Assembly: GCF_000024725.1 (NCBI RefSeq)
Contig: NC_013960.1
Location: forward strand, 186,001 to 250,000
Length of the DNA stretch: 64,000 nucleotides
Direction of reading: 5' to 3'
From: Nitrosococcus halophilus Nc 4
Lineage (GTDB): Bacteria; Pseudomonadota; Gammaproteobacteria; Nitrosococcales; Nitrosococcaceae
Shown: in pieces, positions 36,744 to 46,881 of the stretch
Position numbering within the stretch: the stretch's first letter is position 1
Layout: every line of letters starts with the position of its first letter
The notes under the pieces: model-generated
Told to the model about the DNA's origin: nothing
Databases searched by the model: none
The model's input: only the letters and a program-made list of their open reading frames with translations
Position numbers and translations under genes: made by a program

Positions 36744-38477
36744 ATGTTTCAGCGGACCTTATTCGCTCTTTTGCTCCTTTTCTTGGGGATCGGATCTGCT
36801 TGGCCTCAAGCCCGCCTTGAAGTAGAGGTGCAGGGTGTGGAAGGGAAAGTCCTGAAAAATGTGATGGCCTATCTCAGTATTGTCCACCACCAGGAGGACC
36901 CGAAGCTGACCGTGGGGCAAATTCGCCGCCTTCATGATAAGGCGGTGGATGAGATCAAGACCGCCCTAGTCGTTTATGGTTATTACTGGCCCCAGATCCA
37001 GGCGGAATTGCAACCATATCCCGAGCAATGGTTGGCCCGCTACCGGGTTGATCCGGGTCCCCGGATGAGGGTGGAGGAGGTGAATTTAAACCTTACCGGT
37101 GAGGGGACGGAGGACCCTGCTTTTCAGGCATTACAAGAGGACTTCCCTGTTAAAAGGAAGGATCCCCTGAATCACGCCGATTATGAGCAGGGGAAGGCCG
37201 CTTTGCAGCAATTAGCCGCTGAGCGTGGTTATTTTCAGGCGGAGTTTATCCAACAGAAGTTGCAGGTAGACCTTGAAGCCTATGCGGCTACCGTGGTCCT
37301 ACATTTTGACACCGGCCCCCGTTACCGCTTTGGTCCGGTGACTTTTTCCGAGACCGTCGTGCGGCCCCAGCTCTTAGCCCGTTATGTGCCTTTTGAGGAA
37401 GGGGAGTTTTATGAAAGCTCAGGCCTGATTGAACTCCACAAAGCGTTAGTGGACAGCGATTATTTTGCTGAGGTGGAAGTGGAGCCTCAGCCTGAGCAGG
37501 CGGTGGAACACAAAGTACCCATAGGGGTTCGCTTACAAGCCAAGAAGCGCCATCGTTATTCGGCGGGAGTAGGTTTTGGGACAGACACGGGGCCGCGAAT
37601 TAATCTGGGTTGGGAAAATCGATATGTTAATCGTCGCGGCCATCGCTTTGGTTTCGCCCTGAGAGCTTCAGAGATTCGCCAGGCTTTTGATACCAACTAT
37701 GTGATCCCTATGCGAGACCCCCGTACGGATCAACTGGGATTTGCTTCCAGTTTTGGCCGAGAATCAACCCGCACCAGTGATAGCCGCATTGCCCAAGTGG
37801 GAGTCCGTCGGATCACGGCCCGGGACGGGTGGCGGGAAACCTTATCTTTGGATTATCGTTGGGAGGATTTTGAAATTGATGGGGAGTCGGGGACGGCCAA
37901 TCTGTTGATGCCCGGTGTCATTTGGTATCGGAGCCAGGCCGACGATCCTATCTATCCCCGCCGCGGCCATCGCCTCAGTTTGGAACTGCGGGGAGCAGCG
38001 CAGGAGTTGCTTTCGGATAATACTTTTTCCCAGCTTACTCTGCGGGGGAAAATGGTCCGTAGCTTGGGGTCCCGCAGTCGGGTGCTAGTGCGGGGAGCGC
38101 TGGGGATGAGTTTGGTGTCGGAGTTTTCAGAGCTTCCGCCCTCGGTACGGTTTTTTGCGGGTGGTGATCAGAGTGTGCGGGGCTATGCTTTTAATGCCCT
38201 AGGGGCTAAAGACGAGGAGGATCGGGTGGTGGGGGGAAGAAATCTTCTGGTGGGTAGCCTGGAGTACGAATATCGCTTTCTCGATAAGTGGGCGGTGGCT
38301 ACCTTTTATGATGCGGGAAATGCATTTAATGATTTCTCCTTGGATTTACGGCAAGGAGCAGGGGTGGGTATCCGCTGGATTTCCCCGGTAGGACCCGTCC
38401 GGGTGGATCTTGCCTGGGCCCTTTCTAAGGCCGATACGCCTATTCGCTTACATGTCTACTTAGGTCCTGATTTGTGA
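36744..38477 (+). CDS. tamA: Translocation and assembly module subunit TamA (Omp85 family)
   Basis: About 577 residues with a signal peptide (LFALLLLFLGIGSAWP), three POTRA-like periplasmic domains and a C-terminal 16-strand barrel of the BamA/TamA type (FFAGGDQSVRGYAFNALG, ending VHVYLGPDL). With TamB it moves proteins or lipids to the outer membrane. The ATG at 36744 is preceded by a GTG; the site upstream is weak. It is translationally coupled to tamB through a GTGA overlap. Confidence 0.93.
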   Translation: MFQRTLFALLLLFLGIGSAWPQARLEVEVQGVEGKVLKNVMAYLSIVHHQEDPKLTVGQIRRLHDKAVDEIKTALVVYGYYWPQIQAELQPYPEQWLARYRVDPGPRMRVEEVNLNLTGEGTEDPAFQALQEDFPVKRKDPLNHADYEQGKAALQQLAAERGYFQAEFIQQKLQVDLEAYAATVVLHFDTGPRYRFGPVTFSETVVRPQLLARYVPFEEGEFYESSGLIELHKALVDSDYFAEVEVEPQPEQAVEHKVPIGVRLQAKKRHRYSAGVGFGTDTGPRINLGWENRYVNRRGHRFGFALRASEIRQAFDTNYVIPMRDPRTDQLGFASSFGRESTRTSDSRIAQVGVRRITARDGWRETLSLDYRWEDFEIDGESGTANLLMPGVIWYRSQADDPIYPRRGHRLSLELRGAAQELLSDNTFSQLTLRGKMVRSLGSRSRVLVRGALGMSLVSEFSELPPSVRFFAGGDQSVRGYAFNALGAKDEEDRVVGGRNLLVGSLEYEYRFLDKWAVATFYDAGNAFNDFSLDLRQGAGVGIRWISPVGPVRVDLAWALSKADTPIRLHVYLGPDL

Positions 38478-41400
38478 AGTTTTTACGGTGGGTGGGTGCC
38501 CTTATCCTCTTGGCAGTGGTGTTGCTCATGGGCAGTATCGCCTATGTGACCCAGACTGAGATAGGGACCCGGTGGCTATTGACCCAAGCGGCGCGGGTGG
38601 CGCCAGGAGAGTTGCAGACCCAACAGGTGGAGGGGCGTTTGGGGGAGGCCCTTACCCTGACCGGGCTGCGCTACCGAACTCCGGATTTTACCCTGGACAT
38701 CAAGCATCTTCACTTTGCCTGGCGGCCGGCAGCCTTGCTGGAGGCGACCTTCTGGGTTGAGCGGCTGCACCTTCGGGAGGTCAGTTGGCGTCAGGAGCGT
38801 CCTCCAGCGCCTAGTGCTCAAGAAGCGTCGATGACCCTTCCTGAGATACAACTCCCCTTAAAAGTGAGGGCAGAAAGTGTTCGGCTCCAGAATCTTTCCT
38901 GGCATCCGTTAGGGGTGTCCCCAGTGGTGATAGACACTATGGTTCTGAGGGGGAATTTCGATGGTCAGGCCCTAGAGGTGGCCGAGTTGGGAATCTCCGC
39001 CCCCCAAGGGCAACTGGAGGTGAGGGGAGGAATCGCTTTCCAGAGAGCTTATCCCCTGGAATTTGCCATGGGGTGGAAGATCCCGGCTCCTGAATTGGGG
39101 GAGGTGGTTGGCAGCGGCAAGGTGCAGGGGGATCTGCGCCAACTGACCCTTCGGCAAGAAGTTCAAACCCCCTTCCCTCTCCAATTCCGGGGCAGATTAT
39201 TTGAACTATTGGAACAGCCACGCTGGGTAGCGGTCGTTGAGATTCCCGAAACCGAGCTGGGGCATTTGTCTTCCCAGTGGCCCCCCCTACGCCTCGGGTT
39301 GGATCTTAAAGGAGCCGGCGGACTCAACCAGTTTAAGGTGCGGGGTTCTTACCAGATCCAGGAAGCCCGATTGGGCAAGCTGAGTGGCAAGCTCTCAGGG
39401 GAACAGCGGGCAATAGGGCATTGGGTCTTAAATCAACTGAGTGTGCAGCAAATTGAGGGCCCCGCCCATTTAGCCCTTCGAGGGGAGGGGATGATGGCAG
39501 AGGGCCAACCCCAACTGACTCTGGAGGGGCAGTGGCAGGATCTGGCCTGGCCGTTGACGGGCACGGCCCAGGTCTCCAGTGATTGGGGACAATTGACTTT
39601 GGCGGGCTCTCCCGCAGCCTACCAATTGCAGATGAGCAGCGCCCTTGCGGGCCAGAACATCCCCACTAGCGAATGGCATTTAGCCGGCGGGGGGGATACC
39701 ACCCAGTTCGGACTGGAAAAATTACAGGGACAGTTGTTGGATGGGTTCTTGCGCGGCTCGGGAAATTTTCGTTGGTCTCCCGCTTTGGCCTGGCAGTTGC
39801 AGTTAGCGGGGAAATCTCTCAACCCGGCGGAGCAATGGCCTGCATGGCCAGGGGAACTGGCCTTTAGCACCCATACCCGCGGTACTTTTGAGGATAGCGC
39901 CCGGACCCTCATGATCAATCTCCAAACCCTTTCCGGATCCTTGCGGGGCTATCCGGTGGCGGCCCAAGGACAGGTCCAACTTCAAGAGACGATCTGGCGT
40001 ATTGCCGATTTGAGAGTCCGCTCGGGGGATTCCCAATTTTCAATGGAGGGAACAATCAACGAGGAGCTGGGGTTGGACTGGCGGCTTGCTTCTCCAGACC
40101 TTTCCCAATTGTTGCCTACAGCCCAGGGGGATTTGAGGGCCAAGGGTCATCTCGGCGGGCCGCTCCAGCAACCTGCGTTGACCCTTCGTCTCCAAGGGGA
40201 AAAGTTGGCCTATCAGGACCTTCAGTTGGCATCGGTGGCGGCTGATGTGAATGTAGACTTGCAGGGAAAGCGGCCCTCACAGCTCTGGGTCGAGGCGAGT
40301 GATTTCACTTTGGGGACGCAGGCGCTCCATTCCTTGGAATTCCAAGGGCGGGGGACACCAGCGCAACATGAGCTGCGCCTGGAGGTGGCAGCCCCGGAGC
40401 ATTCCCTGGACCTTGAGGCCCAGGGTTCCTGGAGGGAAACGGCTTGGCAAGGGCAACTTTCTAGGGCTTTGTTCACGGACTCTCAAACGGGCCGCTGGGA
40501 GACAGCGGCTCCCGCCCCTCTCACCCTGAGCCCCAGCCGGGTTGACCTTGCTCCCTGGTGTTGGCAGCAACAGAGTGCTCAGCTTTGCCTTGGGGGGGGC
40601 TGGCAGCAGGGAGGCGTTTGGCAAGCCAGCCTTGGTATGGCGGATTTTCCTTTAGCGGTACTGGCGCCTCTTTTGCCGGAAAAAACCACTTTGGAAGGGA
40701 CTGTTGCCGGTGAGGCTAGGATGCAAGGGGAGGCGCGCCAACTAGCCCAGGCCCAGTTGCAACTCAATGTTTCCGAGGGTCAGTTGGCCCAGGTGGCGGC
40801 TGAAGGGCAGACCCTACGTTTTTCCCATCAAGGGGCGCAAGTTAAGCTTCGCCTGGAAAAGGACGGGGGGGAAGGAAGTTTCCAGTTGCTTTTGGCGGAA
40901 CCTAGTGCCGCGCCGGTTCATGCTTCCCTGCGTTTGCCTCCCGCCCCTTGGGATCTAACGGCCCTAGGGCAATTGCCGTTGGAAGGCCAGGTTTCAGCCG
41001 CTTTCGATGACCTTGCTTTTGTAGAGCTGTTGCTGCCGGAATTGCAGGCGGTTCAGGGGCAATTGGAGGTGGATTTGGATTTAGGGGGGCGGGTGGCCGC
41101 ACCCCGGCTTCGCGGGCAAGTGATACTGCAAGAAGGGGGTGCCCAGGTGGTTCCCCTGGGCCTGGCATTGACGGGAATCCGGTTGCGGGTAGAGGCCAGT
41201 GAGCAGGAGAGGGTAACGTTTGAGGGGGAAGTCCATTCCGGTGAGGGGCAACTGGCTTTCGATGGCCAGGCTCGCCTGGACCCGACAGCAGGTTGGCCTG
41301 CCAGGGTGACGGTGTCAGGGGAACGCTTTGAAGCCATGGAAACCACTGAAATCCGGGTATTGATCTCGCCCCAGTTGGAGATAAAGGTGGCGGCAGAGGG

Positions 41401-42238
41401 GATTCGGGTGGAAGGGGAAGTTGCGGTCCCTGAGGCGAACGTAGAAATTACGGATATCAAGCGAAGGGGGGGCGTGCCGGTCTCTAACGATGTGGTGATA
41501 GTCTCCCAGGAAAAGGAAGCTGAAGCCAAGGCGCTCCCCATTTATGCCCGGGTTAGAATCACCCTGGGGGATAAAGTCTCGGTGCAGGCCTTGGGCTTTA
41601 AAGGACGGGTAGCAGGCAACCTGTTGGTGACCGAGACCCCTGGGAAAGTCACCAGGGGAAATGGCGAGTTGCGGGTGGTGGAGGGCCAGTATAAGGCCTA
41701 TGGACAGCAGCTAAAGATTCAGCAGGGGCGGGTGATTTTCGCCGGGCCTATGAATAATCCTCGGCTAGATGTGGAGGCGGTGCGCCAGATCGGTGATGTC
41801 ATTGCTGGAGTTCGAATTCAGGGTTTGGCGAATGCCCCGGTGCTGACTTTATTTTCCGAGCCGGCCATGAATGAGGATAATATTTTGGCCTATCTGCTCC
41901 TGGGACGGCCTTTGGCCACTGCGTCCGGTGATGAGGGCGAATTATTGGCGAAAGCTGCGACTTCTCTTGGCCTCTCCGGCGGCAATCTTTTGGCCAAACG
42001 AATTGGGGAAACCTTTGGCTTGGAGGAAGTCGGGATTGAAACCAGAGGGGAGGACCAGAGCCAGGCATTGATGCTGAGTAAACACCTTTCACCACGCCTT
42101 TATATTGGTTATGGAATCGGGATATTTGAACGCTTTAATGCCTTTCAGATGCGCTATACCTTGAGCGAGCATTGGAGCTTGCAAGCCGAGACTGGCCTTG
42201 AAAGCGGTGTCGATCTATTTTACAACTTGGAGCGCTAG
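38474..42238 (+). CDS. tamB: Translocation and assembly module subunit TamB
   Basis: A 1254-residue AsmA/TamB (bridge-like lipid transfer) protein: an N-terminal anchor (WVGALILLAVVLLMGSIAYV), a very long beta-rich periplasmic body and a C-terminal DUF490 domain (PRLDVEAVRQIGDVIAGVRI, AYLLLGRPLA). It starts with GTG inside the tamA stop. Length is typical (1200-1300). Confidence 0.94.
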   Translation: MKFLRWVGALILLAVVLLMGSIAYVTQTEIGTRWLLTQAARVAPGELQTQQVEGRLGEALTLTGLRYRTPDFTLDIKHLHFAWRPAALLEATFWVERLHLREVSWRQERPPAPSAQEASMTLPEIQLPLKVRAESVRLQNLSWHPLGVSPVVIDTMVLRGNFDGQALEVAELGISAPQGQLEVRGGIAFQRAYPLEFAMGWKIPAPELGEVVGSGKVQGDLRQLTLRQEVQTPFPLQFRGRLFELLEQPRWVAVVEIPETELGHLSSQWPPLRLGLDLKGAGGLNQFKVRGSYQIQEARLGKLSGKLSGEQRAIGHWVLNQLSVQQIEGPAHLALRGEGMMAEGQPQLTLEGQWQDLAWPLTGTAQVSSDWGQLTLAGSPAAYQLQMSSALAGQNIPTSEWHLAGGGDTTQFGLEKLQGQLLDGFLRGSGNFRWSPALAWQLQLAGKSLNPAEQWPAWPGELAFSTHTRGTFEDSARTLMINLQTLSGSLRGYPVAAQGQVQLQETIWRIADLRVRSGDSQFSMEGTINEELGLDWRLASPDLSQLLPTAQGDLRAKGHLGGPLQQPALTLRLQGEKLAYQDLQLASVAADVNVDLQGKRPSQLWVEASDFTLGTQALHSLEFQGRGTPAQHELRLEVAAPEHSLDLEAQGSWRETAWQGQLSRALFTDSQTGRWETAAPAPLTLSPSRVDLAPWCWQQQSAQLCLGGGWQQGGVWQASLGMADFPLAVLAPLLPEKTTLEGTVAGEARMQGEARQLAQAQLQLNVSEGQLAQVAAEGQTLRFSHQGAQVKLRLEKDGGEGSFQLLLAEPSAAPVHASLRLPPAPWDLTALGQLPLEGQVSAAFDDLAFVELLLPELQAVQGQLEVDLDLGGRVAAPRLRGQVILQEGGAQVVPLGLALTGIRLRVEASEQERVTFEGEVHSGEGQLAFDGQARLDPTAGWPARVTVSGERFEAMETTEIRVLISPQLEIKVAAEGIRVEGEVAVPEANVEITDIKRRGGVPVSNDVVIVSQEKEAEAKALPIYARVRITLGDKVSVQALGFKGRVAGNLLVTETPGKVTRGNGELRVVEGQYKAYGQQLKIQQGRVIFAGPMNNPRLDVEAVRQIGDVIAGVRIQGLANAPVLTLFSEPAMNEDNILAYLLLGRPLATASGDEGELLAKAATSLGLSGGNLLAKRIGETFGLEEVGIETRGEDQSQALMLSKHLSPRLYIGYGIGIFERFNAFQMRYTLSEHWSLQAETGLESGVDLFYNLER

Positions 42239-42395
42239 GAAGGGGAAAGCTATCATGCTCCTGCAAGAATGACGGGTTATCATCCTAGCATTGGAATTTC
42301 CCTGCACGGTATATACTTGGACATTTAATCAAAAAGTCATCGGAAAGAGGAGAGAAAATCTTTTGATCAGCAAGCCCCGCCCTGTTGCAGCGACC

Positions 42396-43307
42396 ATGCC
42401 TGCAACTTTTCAGGAACTCATCTTGCGGCTGCAACAATATTGGGCTGAGCAGGGGTGTGTGCTTCTCCAGCCCTACGACATGGAGGTGGGCGCAGGGACC
42501 TTTCATCCCGGCACTTTTCTGCGCGCCATCGGCCCTGAGCCTTGGAGTGCCGCCTATGTCCAGCCTTCACGCCGTCCCACGGATGGGCGTTATGGGGATA
42601 ATCCTAACCGGCTCCAGCATTATTACCAATACCAAGTAGTACTCAAGCCGTCGCCCTTGGAAATCCAAGATCTTTATTTAGGATCCCTGCAGATGCTGGG
42701 GATATCCCCCCTGGTGCATGATATCCGCTTTGTGGAAGACAACTGGGAATCCCCTACCCTGGGTGCTTGGGGACTGGGTTGGGAGGTGTGGCTGAATGGC
42801 ATGGAAATTACCCAGTTTACCTACTTTCAACAGGTGGGGGGATTGGAATGCCGGCCCGTGACCGGCGAAATTACCTATGGCCTGGAGCGGATTGCCATGT
42901 ATTTACAGGGGGTCAGCAGCGTCTACGATTTAATTTGGACCGATGGTCCCTTAGGGCGCATTACTTATGGGGATGTCTTTCACCAGAATGAGGTGGAGAT
43001 GTCCACCTACAATTTTGAGCAAGCCGACACGGAAAGTTTATTCGCTTGGTTCAACAGTTGCGAGGCTGAAAGCAAGCGCTTGATTGAAGCCGGGTTGCCC
43101 TTGCCTGCCTATGAAATGGTCCTGAAAGCTTCCCATACCTTTAATCTTCTGGATGCCCGTCGTGCCATTTCGGTCACGGAGCGCCAACGTTACATTTTGC
43201 GAGTCCGGGCCCTGGCGCGGGCGGTGGCCGAGGCCTACCTGGCGCGACGGGAGGCCCTGGGATTTCCCATGTTGGCAGGAGTCACCAAGGAGGCGGCCTG
43301 TGCTTGA
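42396..43307 (+). CDS. glyQ: Glycine-tRNA ligase alpha subunit
   Basis: About 303 residues of the class II synthetase alpha chain: [53 protein letters not shown] and [13 protein letters not shown] place the start at ATG 42396 by family length, although no good ribosome site precedes it. A TTG at 42363 has AGGAG about 10 bases upstream and would add 11 residues; it is a serious alternative. Confidence 0.95.
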   Translation: MPATFQELILRLQQYWAEQGCVLLQPYDMEVGAGTFHPGTFLRAIGPEPWSAAYVQPSRRPTDGRYGDNPNRLQHYYQYQVVLKPSPLEIQDLYLGSLQMLGISPLVHDIRFVEDNWESPTLGAWGLGWEVWLNGMEITQFTYFQQVGGLECRPVTGEITYGLERIAMYLQGVSSVYDLIWTDGPLGRITYGDVFHQNEVEMSTYNFEQADTESLFAWFNSCEAESKRLIEAGLPLPAYEMVLKASHTFNLLDARRAISVTERQRYILRVRALARAVAEAYLARREALGFPMLAGVTKEAACA

Positions 43308-45375
43308 AACCCGGGACCTGTTAATCGAAATTGGCACCGAAGAGCTGCCCCCTAAAGCCCTGCGCAAACTGTCCGAGAGCCTGACCCAAGAACTTAGCCA
43401 AAGATTGCAGGCGGCAGGATTAGCCTATGGGAGTTTGAAAGGCTATGGCGCGCCACGACGCTTGGCTGTGTGGGTGCAGGAGTTGACCGCTTCCCAACCC
43501 GATCGGGTGCTGGAGCGTCGGGGGCCGGCACTGACAGCGGCTTTTGATGATGAGGGCAGAGCGACTGCTGCGGCCCAGGGTTTTGCCCGAAGCTGTGGCG
43601 TGCCGGTGGATGAGCTAGAGAGCTTGGAGAGTGAGAAGGGGGCTTGGTTAGTGCACCGGCAACGGCGGCAGGGGGCGCCCACCCGGGAATTACTGCCGGA
43701 TATTCTGGCCCAGTCCCTTCAGGCCTTGCCCATTCCCAAGCGCATGCGCTGGAATGACCTCTCGGTAGAGTTTATCCGCCCCGTCCATTGGTTAGTGCTC
43801 CTTTTTGGGGATGAAGCTATTCCTGCAGAGTTGCTAGGTGTCCAAGCGGACCGAGAGACTCGGGGCCATCGTTTTCATCATCCTGCCCCCCTCTATCTGG
43901 CGGAACCTGCCGCCTACGGGCCGTTATTGGAGACCGAAGGCAAGGTGCTCGCCGATTTTTCTGTCCGTCGTGAGGCCATCTATGCCCAGGTGGTGGAGGC
44001 TGCCAAGAAGGTAGGCGGGGAAGCCCTGGTGGAGGATGCTTTGTTGGATGAAGTCACCGGTTTGGTTGAATGGCCGGTGGCCCTGGCGGGACGATTTGAA
44101 CCGGACTTTCTCCAGTTGCCGGAAGAGGTCCTCATCGCCACCATGCAAGACCATCAGAAATATTTTCCAGTGCGGGATGGTCAAGGGCATTTGCTGCCCT
44201 ACTTTATTACCGTGTCCAATATCGAAAGCGAGCAGCCGGAGGCGGTGGTAGAAGGCAATGAACGGGTGATCCGGCCCCGTCTTGCCGATGCGGCTTTTTT
44301 CTATGCCACCGATCGCAAGGAATCCCTAGCCAGCCGCTGCGGGAAGCTAAAAAAAATCACCTTCCAGGAGAAGCTAGGAAGCGTTTTTGAGAGGACTGAG
44401 CGGCTGGCACAACTTGCCCGGAGCATTGCTATCAGTATTGGCGGCAATGGGGATTGGGCGGAGCGTGCTGGGCTGTTGTCCAAGTGTGATTTGGTCACCG
44501 AGATGGTCACCGAATTCCCGGAACTACAAGGGATCATGGGCCGTTATTATGCCCTCCGGGATGATGAACCGGCGGAGGTGGCGGAGGCGCTTCGGGAGCA
44601 ATATTTGCCCCGCTTTGCAGGTGATAAGCTGCCAGGGACCCCTACGGGTCAGGCGCTCAGTTTGGCGGATCGTTTGGACACCTTGGTGGGGTTATTTGGT
44701 ATCGGGGAACCGCCAAGTGGTGATAGGGACCCCTATGGCCTGCGCCGGGCTGCTTTGGGGGTATTGCGTATTATTATCGAGGCTGAGCTTGGGCTGGATC
44801 TTCGTCTTTTACTGGAGAGGGGTTGTCAGGCCTATGGGGGTCGTCTGACGGAAAGCAATACCGCAGCTCAAGTCCATGATTACTTGCTAGAGCGCCTTCG
44901 GGGTTACTACTTGGAAGCCGGTTTCCGGCCCGATGAAATCGAAGCAGTTTTGGTTTTAAAGCCCGGACGGCCCTGGGATTTTGATCGTCGCCTCAAAGGA
45001 GTCGCCTCTTTCCGTGAACTTCCCGAGGCGGAGTCCTTATCGGCGGCAAATAAGCGGATCCGAAACATTCTCCGCAAGAGTAAGGAGAAGATTCCGCCCC
45101 AGGTGGAACCTGGACTGCTGCAAGATCCCGCAGAGCAGGCCCTAGCCACCCAAATGTACGATCTGGAACGGGAAGTGTCCCCTTTGTTGGAGCGACAGGA
45201 TTACCAGGCTGCATTAAGGGCCTTGGCAAGTTTACGGGGGGCGGTAGATCGATTTTTCGACGAAGTGATGGTCATGGTCGAAGACCCCGCCCTGCGTGCT
45301 AACCGTTTAGCCCTCTTGGAGCGCTTACAAACCTTATTCCTCCAGGTGGCGGATATCTCCCGGTTGCAGAGTTAA
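43300..45375 (+). CDS. glyS: Glycine-tRNA ligase beta subunit
   Basis: About 691 residues: [18 protein letters not shown] at the start, [36 protein letters not shown], and an anticodon-binding C-terminus. The GTG at 43300 has AAGGAGG at ideal spacing and overlaps the end of glyQ, so the pair is coupled. The frame is open further upstream inside glyQ by chance. Confidence 0.96.
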   Translation: MLETRDLLIEIGTEELPPKALRKLSESLTQELSQRLQAAGLAYGSLKGYGAPRRLAVWVQELTASQPDRVLERRGPALTAAFDDEGRATAAAQGFARSCGVPVDELESLESEKGAWLVHRQRRQGAPTRELLPDILAQSLQALPIPKRMRWNDLSVEFIRPVHWLVLLFGDEAIPAELLGVQADRETRGHRFHHPAPLYLAEPAAYGPLLETEGKVLADFSVRREAIYAQVVEAAKKVGGEALVEDALLDEVTGLVEWPVALAGRFEPDFLQLPEEVLIATMQDHQKYFPVRDGQGHLLPYFITVSNIESEQPEAVVEGNERVIRPRLADAAFFYATDRKESLASRCGKLKKITFQEKLGSVFERTERLAQLARSIAISIGGNGDWAERAGLLSKCDLVTEMVTEFPELQGIMGRYYALRDDEPAEVAEALREQYLPRFAGDKLPGTPTGQALSLADRLDTLVGLFGIGEPPSGDRDPYGLRRAALGVLRIIIEAELGLDLRLLLERGCQAYGGRLTESNTAAQVHDYLLERLRGYYLEAGFRPDEIEAVLVLKPGRPWDFDRRLKGVASFRELPEAESLSAANKRIRNILRKSKEKIPPQVEPGLLQDPAEQALATQMYDLEREVSPLLERQDYQAALRALASLRGAVDRFFDEVMVMVEDPALRANRLALLERLQTLFLQVADISRLQS

Positions 45376-45434
45376 AGGGGGGTAGGGGGAAGATTGAGGG
45401 TGAGGTTGGCGGGCAAAGTGAGAGGAGAATAGCC

Positions 45435-45974
45435 ATGCGCCTAGTTATTTTGGACCGGGATGGGGTCATTAACGAAGATTCTGATGCCTATATCAAATGC
45501 CCAGCCGAATGGGTACCGCTTCCCCGCAGTTTGGAAGCCATCGCCCGGCTCAATCAGGCAGGGTATCGAATTGTGGTCGCTACCAACCAATCGGGAGTAG
45601 GGCGAGGGCTTTTGGATGTGCCCACGCTCAATCGAATCCATAGCAAGATGCACCACCTGTTAGCACAAATGGGGGGAGGGATAGAGGCTATTTTGTTTTG
45701 TCCCCATGCCCCCGACGATGATTGCAACTGCCGTAAACCTCGCCCAGGTTTATTCCAGGAACTTGCCAGTCGCCTGCGTATTCAGTTAGAAGGGGTGCCG
45801 GCAATCGGGGATTCTTTGCGGGATCTGCAAGCGGCCCAAGCCGTTGGAGCCAAACCTTTGTTAGTGCGCACCGGTAAAGGCGAGATGACGGCGAAAAGTC
45901 CTAATTTACCCCCTGGGGTGGAGGTTTATGATGATTTATCTTCAGTTGTTGATGCGTTGTTAAAACATGGATAG
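45435..45974 (+). CDS. gmhB: D-glycero-beta-D-manno-heptose 1,7-bisphosphate 7-phosphatase
   Basis: A 179-residue HAD phosphatase: nucleophile in LDRDGVINEDS, VATNQSGVGRG, zinc-binding CPHAPDDDCNCRKPRPGL and GDSLRDLQAA. It acts in ADP-heptose synthesis for lipopolysaccharide. GGAG precedes the ATG; it overlaps plsC by 8 bases. Confidence 0.94.
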   Translation: MRLVILDRDGVINEDSDAYIKCPAEWVPLPRSLEAIARLNQAGYRIVVATNQSGVGRGLLDVPTLNRIHSKMHHLLAQMGGGIEAILFCPHAPDDDCNCRKPRPGLFQELASRLRIQLEGVPAIGDSLRDLQAAQAVGAKPLLVRTGKGEMTAKSPNLPPGVEVYDDLSSVVDALLKHG

Positions 45975-46881
45975 TCAAGCTCCAAAATCCGGCCAGCCTC
46001 TGAACAAAGTCTCTGGCCAATCATTTCCAGCTCAACACCGATCAAGCTCCAGTGGATTGCTCTGGCGCTCCCTTATTTTTAGCTTAGGGCAAGTATTCTC
46101 TACGCTTGTTTTTGGTCTGGTGGGGTTATGTTTGTCCTTCCTACCCTTTCACTACCGTTACCGTTTTCTCATTCAATGGGGGCGCCTCAATTTTTGGTGG
46201 CTCAGGAAAACCTGTGGCGTTAGTTTTCGGGTCCGAGGTGCAGAGCACATTCCCCCGGGTCCGGCGGTAGTACTATGCAAGCATCAGTCGGCTTGGGAGA
46301 CGATTGCCCTACAGCAGATTTTTCCGCCTCAGATTTGGGTACTGAAGCGGGAGCTGCTGTGGATTCCCTTCTTTGGCTGGGGGTTGGCCTTGCTTGAGCC
46401 TATTGCCATTGACCGTAAGTCAGGGCGCAAGGCCCTGGAGCAAATCATACAGCAAGGCCGCCAACGCCTTGCCGCGGGCCGTTGGGTGGTGGTATTCCCG
46501 GAAGGTACCCGGATGCCGCCCGGAAAGATGGGTCGTTTTGGCATTGGAGGGGCGGCCTTGGCCCAAGCCACCGGCTATCCGGTGGTGCCGGTGGCTCATA
46601 ACGCAGGACGCTATTGGCCCCGCAGTGGATTTACCAAATATCCTGGGGTGATCGACGTCGCCATTGGACCCCCCATTGATACTCAAGGCAAGACGGCGAC
46701 TCAAGTAAATCAACAAGCATACGATTGGATAGAACAAGCCATGGAGGAAATCGACCCTCCTGAGGCCGATGAATGTCCTGAAGCATCCAATTTAGATGCT
46801 TTAAATTTAGTTGTGCCGATTGAAGAGTACCGGAAACTTAATGCTAACACCCAAAGATATAGTGCGGTTGTTAATCGTTGA
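45967..46881 (+). CDS. plsC: 1-acyl-sn-glycerol-3-phosphate acyltransferase
   Basis: A 304-residue membrane acyltransferase. The catalytic motif is HQSAWE (HX4E rather than HX4D, a variant I recall in related bacteria), followed by VFPEGTRMPPG and GYPVVPVAHNAG. It makes phosphatidic acid. A polar N-terminal extension (~35 residues) and a ~55-residue C-terminal tail make it longer than the usual 240. Its 3' end overlaps the next gene by about 41 bases. Confidence 0.9.
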   Translation: MDSQAPKSGQPLNKVSGQSFPAQHRSSSSGLLWRSLIFSLGQVFSTLVFGLVGLCLSFLPFHYRYRFLIQWGRLNFWWLRKTCGVSFRVRGAEHIPPGPAVVLCKHQSAWETIALQQIFPPQIWVLKRELLWIPFFGWGLALLEPIAIDRKSGRKALEQIIQQGRQRLAAGRWVVVFPEGTRMPPGKMGRFGIGGAALAQATGYPVVPVAHNAGRYWPRSGFTKYPGVIDVAIGPPIDTQGKTATQVNQQAYDWIEQAMEEIDPPEADECPEASNLDALNLVVPIEEYRKLNANTQRYSAVVNR